Shown: positions 59,854-64,000 of the stretch, piece by piece | Position numbering within the stretch: position 1 is the first letter of the stretch | How the letters are laid out: each line of letters starts with the position of its first letter | Assembly: GCF_040372045.1 (NCBI RefSeq) | Contig: NZ_BAABWH010000004.1 | Length of the DNA: 64,000 nt | Strand: one strand, 5' to 3' | Origin: Thalassolituus sp006212115 | Lineage (GTDB): Bacteria > Pseudomonadota > Gammaproteobacteria > Pseudomonadales > Oceanobacteraceae | Notes under the pieces: model-generated | What the model saw: the letters and a program-made list of their open reading frames with translations, nothing else | Told to the model about the DNA's origin: nothing | The model's database searches: none | Made by a program: the position numbers and the translations under genes

Positions 59854-62004
59854 ATGCCTGAATATCTAGCCCCGGGTGTGTTTGTAGAGGAAGTGAGCTT
59901 TCGCTCCAAATCAATCGAAGGTGTGGGAACGAGCGTTGCCGCCATCGCAGGCCCAACCCGTACAGGCCCGCTGCGCGGTAAACCAGAAGTTGTCACCAGC
60001 TTTGCTGAGTTCACCCGAATTTATGGCGATGTTCAGGATTTGAGCTTTTCGGGCTCAACCGTGCTGAACCACACTGCCTTGTCCGCCAAAGCCTTCTTCG
60101 ATGGCGGTGGCAAACAGTTATTCGTGGCACGTGTTGCGAACTTCAGCACGCCAAGTGCCGGATTTGCATCTGCCAGTGATTCCAACAACCACGTGACCTT
60201 CAACAGTCGCTTTCCCGGCGCAATGGGCAACCTGACGCTGGAGCTCAACTGGCGCGACAGTGAAAATCTGTTGTTGTCTGTCGTCACCAGCGCCCCCGCC
60301 GATGGCGAAATCGTATTCCTCGATGCGACAGGGCTGGGCAACGATGCGACTGCCGCAGATACCAGTGCTCAGGCGCACCCGCTGAACGTAAAAGCACTTG
60401 TACGCAAAACCGGCGGCGTATACGAAATTGTCGACGACCTCTGTGAAATTACCGATGACAATGGTGCCGCAGTGGCACCCGCTACATTGCTCGATGGTGG
60501 CAATCATCTGCTTGCAGCAGGTTTGGTTAACGACGCAGATACGAGCGTGACATTCACCAAAGTCTCTGCCCGGAGACCATCCAGTGGCGCACTCGCTAAC
60601 GGCACCGAGGCCGTTCTGTCCCTCAGCTCAGCAACGGATCTGACCGACTATTACACTGGTGGTAACTGGGGCACCCTGACTACACTTTACGGCACCCTGA
60701 ATGCGGCCGGAACGGAATTCACAGTAGAGGCCAGCAGTCGTAATCCCGGAGCTACGGGCCCCATTACACTGCACCTGAGTGCCCTCGCAGCCGCCCCCGG
60801 CAGTATTCGTGCGATGATGGTTCAACGCTCATTCGACATCAGCGTTCGCAATGGCGGCAGTGACGGCCCTGTAATCTACACCTACGCGGATATCTCTACG
60901 GCTCCGGACTCTGACAGCAGTCTGAGCAGTGTTATGAATGCCACGCCAGCGAAACGCTACGATAATCTGACCAGCCCTGTTAGCTGCTCTCTGGCGAACG
61001 GTGTCACCGGTGACCAGATCATCACGGCGCTCTACGCCTTGTTTGATTCAGCCATGATGAACCCGGGACCAATGTCCGTCGACGGACCTCGTTATCTGAT
61101 TAATCTATCCGGAGGCGACGACGGCGGTACGCCAGCTGCAGTCCATTACGGTGGTGAGGCTGATGAAGTTAATGGCAGCACTGGATTTGCCGCCTTCGAA
61201 GACATTGAAGATATTTCTATCGTCATGTGCCCTGCCGCAGCGGCAGACGAAACCAACCACCAGGCTGTAGTGGCAGAAATGCAGAAGCACTGCCGTAAGA
61301 TGCGCTACCGTGTGGGTATCGTCGACAGCCGTGAAGGCATGTCGCTCTCGGAAGTCCGTGAGTTCCGTTCTAACTTCGACGACAGCCGCTTGGCACTGTA
61401 TTACCCATGGGTAGTTGCGGCAGACCCGCGTGGTACACAACCCACGGTGAACCTTCCACCTGCCGGCTTTATCGCTGGCGTCTACGCCAACACCGATGTG
61501 CAGCGCGGTGTACACAAAGCACCTGCAAATGAGCCCGTCATTGGCGCATTGGGTTTCACACAGGAAATCAATCAATTCCAGCAAGAGCTGCTTAACCCAG
61601 CGGGGGTGAACTGCCTGCGCTCGTTCGCAGGTCGCGGACATCGTGTCTGGGGTGGGCGTACGCTGTCGAGTGATCCCGAATGGAAATACGTCAACGTTCG
61701 CCGCTATTTCCTCTACCTCGAACGTTCTATCGAGAAGTCCACACAATGGGTTGTGTTTGAACCCAATGGCGAACGCCTCTGGGACAACGTGCGCATCACC
61801 ATTGAGAACTTCCTCTACAACGAATGGGCGAACAGTCGCTTGCTGGGCACCGCTAAAACTGCCTACTTCGTGCGCTGTGATCGCAGCACCATGACTCAGA
61901 ACGACCTCGATAACGGTCGACTGGTTTGCGAAGTCGGCGTCGCGGCTCTCAAGCCAGCCGAGTTTGTGATTTTCCGCATCGGTCAGAAAACTGCCGACAG
62001 CTAA
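59854..62004 (+). CDS. contractile tail sheath protein
   Basis: A 716-residue sheath subunit. The N-terminal signature EYLAPGVFVEEVSF and the FAEFTRIYGD...AKAFFDGGGKQLFVARV block mark the sheath core. The C-terminal third holds the attachment and contraction domain (PPAGFIAGVYANTDVQRGVHKAPANEP, WVVFEPNGERLWDNVRITIENFL, LVCEVGVAALKPAEFVIFRIGQ). Residues from about 105 to 440 are a large insertion, probably surface-exposed. Preceded by AAAGGAG and followed by the tube gene after 62 bases. It forms the outer tube that contracts. Confidence 0.95.
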   Translation: MPEYLAPGVFVEEVSFRSKSIEGVGTSVAAIAGPTRTGPLRGKPEVVTSFAEFTRIYGDVQDLSFSGSTVLNHTALSAKAFFDGGGKQLFVARVANFSTPSAGFASASDSNNHVTFNSRFPGAMGNLTLELNWRDSENLLLSVVTSAPADGEIVFLDATGLGNDATAADTSAQAHPLNVKALVRKTGGVYEIVDDLCEITDDNGAAVAPATLLDGGNHLLAAGLVNDADTSVTFTKVSARRPSSGALANGTEAVLSLSSATDLTDYYTGGNWGTLTTLYGTLNAAGTEFTVEASSRNPGATGPITLHLSALAAAPGSIRAMMVQRSFDISVRNGGSDGPVIYTYADISTAPDSDSSLSSVMNATPAKRYDNLTSPVSCSLANGVTGDQIITALYALFDSAMMNPGPMSVDGPRYLINLSGGDDGGTPAAVHYGGEADEVNGSTGFAAFEDIEDISIVMCPAAAADETNHQAVVAEMQKHCRKMRYRVGIVDSREGMSLSEVREFRSNFDDSRLALYYPWVVAADPRGTQPTVNLPPAGFIAGVYANTDVQRGVHKAPANEPVIGALGFTQEINQFQQELLNPAGVNCLRSFAGRGHRVWGGRTLSSDPEWKYVNVRRYFLYLERSIEKSTQWVVFEPNGERLWDNVRITIENFLYNEWANSRLLGTAKTAYFVRCDRSTMTQNDLDNGRLVCEVGVAALKPAEFVIFRIGQKTADS

Positions 62005-62066
62005 ACAACATTCAACCTCTCAGTGGCTTCATTTGAGGCCTCTGAGACTTAAGAAGGAATAACACC

Positions 62067-62528
62067 ATGGCACAGTTTCGCGAAACCCCATACGGCGTTT
62101 TTAATTATCTGGTTAACCTGGACGATGGCACGGAAGGCGAAGTTGCTGGAGGCTTCTCGGAAGTCTCCGGATTGAATGCAGAAGTCACCGTCGCCGAATA
62201 TCGAAACGGAAATGCATCAGTCAATTACGTCAGCAAAGTTGCCGCGCTGCACAAAACCGGCGACGTCACCCTTAAGCGTGGCGTCATAGGTGCAGGCAAT
62301 ATTTACGAGTGGCTTGAAGAAGTGCGCGGCGGCAACGTGATGTCGAAGCGTGACGTTACCATCAAATTAAAAAACGAGGACCCAACCAGCTCAGCGGCGG
62401 TCGTTACCTGGAAACTGCGCGGTGCAATGCCAATCAAGTGGACTGGGCCAACGCTGACGGCCAAGGGCGGTAGCGACGTCGCAATGGAAGAACTCGTATT
62501 GTCAGTCGAGCACATCGAGCAGGAATAA
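62067..62528 (+). CDS. contractile-system inner tube protein (gp19/Pvc1-like)
   Basis: A 153-residue tube subunit of the T4 gp19/Afp1 family; hexamers stack into the tube through which cargo passes. Typical strands GVFNYLVNLDDGTEGEVAGGFSEVSGL, YRNGNA, DVTLKRGVI, and WEWL-like IYEWLEEVRGG. AAGGAATAAC precedes the ATG. Located right after the sheath gene, as in eCIS loci and phages. Confidence 0.93.
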   Translation: MAQFRETPYGVFNYLVNLDDGTEGEVAGGFSEVSGLNAEVTVAEYRNGNASVNYVSKVAALHKTGDVTLKRGVIGAGNIYEWLEEVRGGNVMSKRDVTIKLKNEDPTSSAAVVTWKLRGAMPIKWTGPTLTAKGGSDVAMEELVLSVEHIEQE

Positions 62529-62535
62529 GCCGCAG

Positions 62536-64000
62536 ATGATGCAGGATTTACTGGCACGACGTATTCAACTCACCCCCAGACCGCAGAACGACACCGTTCT
62601 GCCTCTGGAAGTTGCCATGCTCGGACATTGCCCGGGGCGAGTTCGCCCCGAGCGATTACTCGCACTCGGTGACGCACTGAATACGATTCGACAGGCAGGC
62701 TATGGCGAGCGGCTTTCACAGATTGAAGTGAATCCAGACAGCGCATCTCTGTATCACCTGCCACTGCCACTTCACTCGGCGTCTGAATTTCACGATATTT
62801 TTCCCGATGCTGGGAGAAAACGGACCATTTACCGGAGCTCATTAGCCGGCAATCTTGCTTGGCTCGCACCCTGCGTTGATGACTTTTTTGCCAACGGTGG
62901 TCACAGACTCTGGGTGGTTGTAATTCCCGAAGAGGAAGCCCAACAAGGTTTCTTCGCATCCGAACATACTGATCTGACTGACCCCAACACGCTTACGGGA
63001 ATCGCGACCCTTATGACCGTGCCTGCAATTGGTGCTGTCTGTCTGCCGGATCTTGAGCGCCTTCAAATTCCCGCTCGCTTACCTGATATTCCGCGCGTGC
63101 GTCTGGACAATCCAGAGCCAACATTTTTGCTGTGCACACAATCTCTGGATGACGATCACCGGGAGCGGCGAAGTGAGCGCGAAATGGCGCTGGATGATTT
63201 ACCGGAGCCCCTTCATTTTCAGAAGCTTCTCCGTGAAATACTGCATTGGCTTACTCGCTACCGCCCTGATATGCAGTGCCTGCTGACCCTGCCCTTGGCC
63301 TACGCAAATGAAGTCGACAGCCCGGACGCAGATCCAGCTGCACTCGAATTGTTGAGTAGCATGCAGCTTTCTGAATCTGCCCACTATTTACGTCAGATTC
63401 AGTTCGTCTACCCCTACGTACGCGGACAGGGGCGGGCTCTGTTATCACCTGTCGGCTTGCTAGCCGGGAAGCAAGCGGCCACCGCCAAAGTATCCGGACC
63501 ATGGCGATCCATTGCGGGGCAGCCGCTGATTTCCAAAAACCTGCCCTACCCGCGGATGAAACGTGCCGAGGTCGTCAGGCTGAGGGAAGAACCAGGTATC
63601 TCAATACTGGAATTGCGCAACAATCGAGTTGAGCTCGACGACGAAAGGCTGTGCGTTCCAGCCCTGCCCGCCGATGATTATCGCCACGCGTCGAGTCTTG
63701 AACGATTTGATGGATATCGTACTGCTGAATTAATGCGACTGATGGGATACCTGCGTCGTCAACTGCGACAATTTGGCGAACAGTTGGTATTTAACTCAGA
63801 CGTTAACGACCCCAGGCCTCGGCTCCTGATTGAACATTTTCTCAAGCAACTCTGGCAGCGAGGTGCGCTCCGCGGGGAAAGATCAGAGCACGCTTTCAGC
63901 CTGCGCCAGATACCGGCCGGAGAGAGCACCCTACTGCTGGAGATAGAAATCGCACCGGCGCTGCCCATTGATCGAATCCGTCTGACATTCACAAACTCCG
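62536..64000 (+). CDS. second, divergent sheath-like protein (partial, runs off the window)
   Basis: The frame from ATG 62536 stays open for 488 codons to the window end with no stop. Its segments mirror the sheath in order. SEFHDIFPD and CVDDFFANGGHRLWVVVI correspond to FAEFTRIYGD and AKAFFDGGGKQLFVARV. GIATLMTVPAIGAVCLPD matches the core strand, and LLSPVGLLAGKQA the PPAGFIAGVYA block. GEQLVFNSDVNDPRPRLLIEHFLKQLWQRGAL and LLLEIEIAPALPI match the C-terminal domain. It lacks the large insertion. eCIS such as PVC carry several sheath genes. The end and any extra domain are outside the window. Confidence 0.8.
   Translation, partial: MMQDLLARRIQLTPRPQNDTVLPLEVAMLGHCPGRVRPERLLALGDALNTIRQAGYGERLSQIEVNPDSASLYHLPLPLHSASEFHDIFPDAGRKRTIYRSSLAGNLAWLAPCVDDFFANGGHRLWVVVIPEEEAQQGFFASEHTDLTDPNTLTGIATLMTVPAIGAVCLPDLERLQIPARLPDIPRVRLDNPEPTFLLCTQSLDDDHRERRSEREMALDDLPEPLHFQKLLREILHWLTRYRPDMQCLLTLPLAYANEVDSPDADPAALELLSSMQLSESAHYLRQIQFVYPYVRGQGRALLSPVGLLAGKQAATAKVSGPWRSIAGQPLISKNLPYPRMKRAEVVRLREEPGISILELRNNRVELDDERLCVPALPADDYRHASSLERFDGYRTAELMRLMGYLRRQLRQFGEQLVFNSDVNDPRPRLLIEHFLKQLWQRGALRGERSEHAFSLRQIPAGESTLLLEIEIAPALPIDRIRLTFTNS

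Noticed and set aside
61105..61746. 213-codon open frame opposite the sheath gene
   Set aside because: Cys/His/Arg-rich shadow of a conserved sheath region.
58463..64000. Prophage or type VI secretion locus
   Set aside because: DUF4255 and a gp19-like tube point to eCIS; no TssB/C, integrase or capsid is visible, though the downstream part is unseen.

Overview
The window reads as chromosome of a marine gammaproteobacterium from the Pseudomonas/Oceanospirillales side of the class. Evidence: a Na+-pumping NADH:quinone reductase (Nqr) operon, an Entner-Doudoroff operon, a glucosylglycerate osmolyte operon, and two long blocks whose gene order matches, from memory, Pseudomonas aeruginosa PAO1: nqr-gap-mfd-csiV-MTIP-nagZ-psrA-lexA-sulA (around PA2995-PA3010) and nadA-M48 protease-tusA-dapA-bamC-MBL-purC (around PA1004-PA1013). 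The genus cannot be fixed from sequence reading alone. I see no insertion sequence, integrase or CRISPR array.

Layout. 1-4.6 kb: nqrABCDE on the minus strand (nqrF would lie off the left edge). 4.9-11 kb: a long-form GAPDH, then mfd and csiV. 11-16.9 kb: purine salvage and peptidoglycan recycling (MTI phosphorylase, NagZ, a YkuD enzyme without a signal peptide), PsrA, the LexA/SulA SOS pair, and small unknown proteins. 17-25 kb: htpG with a clear sigma-32 promoter, and the thiamine operon thiC-thiO-thiS-thiG-thiDE behind a TPP riboswitch. 25-27 kb: three hotdog-fold thioesterases. 27-33 kb: signalling genes (CheY-like regulator, CheC-like phosphatase, GGDEF protein with a broken active site, AraC regulator, LadS-like hybrid kinase). 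33-38.9 kb: prephenate dehydratase, then glycerate kinase, a sugar-phosphoglycerate phosphatase and glucosyl-3-phosphoglycerate synthase, facing a GH13 phosphorylase. 38.9-44.8 kb: eda, edd, pgl, zwf and galU. 44.9-45.1 kb: tRNA-Asn and tRNA-Pro. 45-57.8 kb: envelope and housekeeping genes (FKBP lipoprotein, DUF898/M48 pair, purC, bamC, dapA, perM, tusA, bepA-like, nadA).

58.4-64 kb: the start of a contractile phage-tail-like particle locus, most likely an extracellular contractile injection system (eCIS): DUF4255 cap/terminator protein, an unknown beta-rich protein, a 716-residue sheath, a tube protein, and an open frame that runs off the right edge and looks like a second, divergent sheath. 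This is the accessory region of the window. A 681-bp non-coding stretch with short repeats separates it from nadA.

The most connected metabolism is around glucosylglycerate. GalU makes UDP-glucose and GpgS joins it to 3-phosphoglycerate; the phosphatase yields glucosylglycerate. The GH13 enzyme, placed at the end of the Entner-Doudoroff operon, could split it back to glucose-1-phosphate and D-glycerate. Glycerate kinase would then return D-glycerate to phosphoglycerate.
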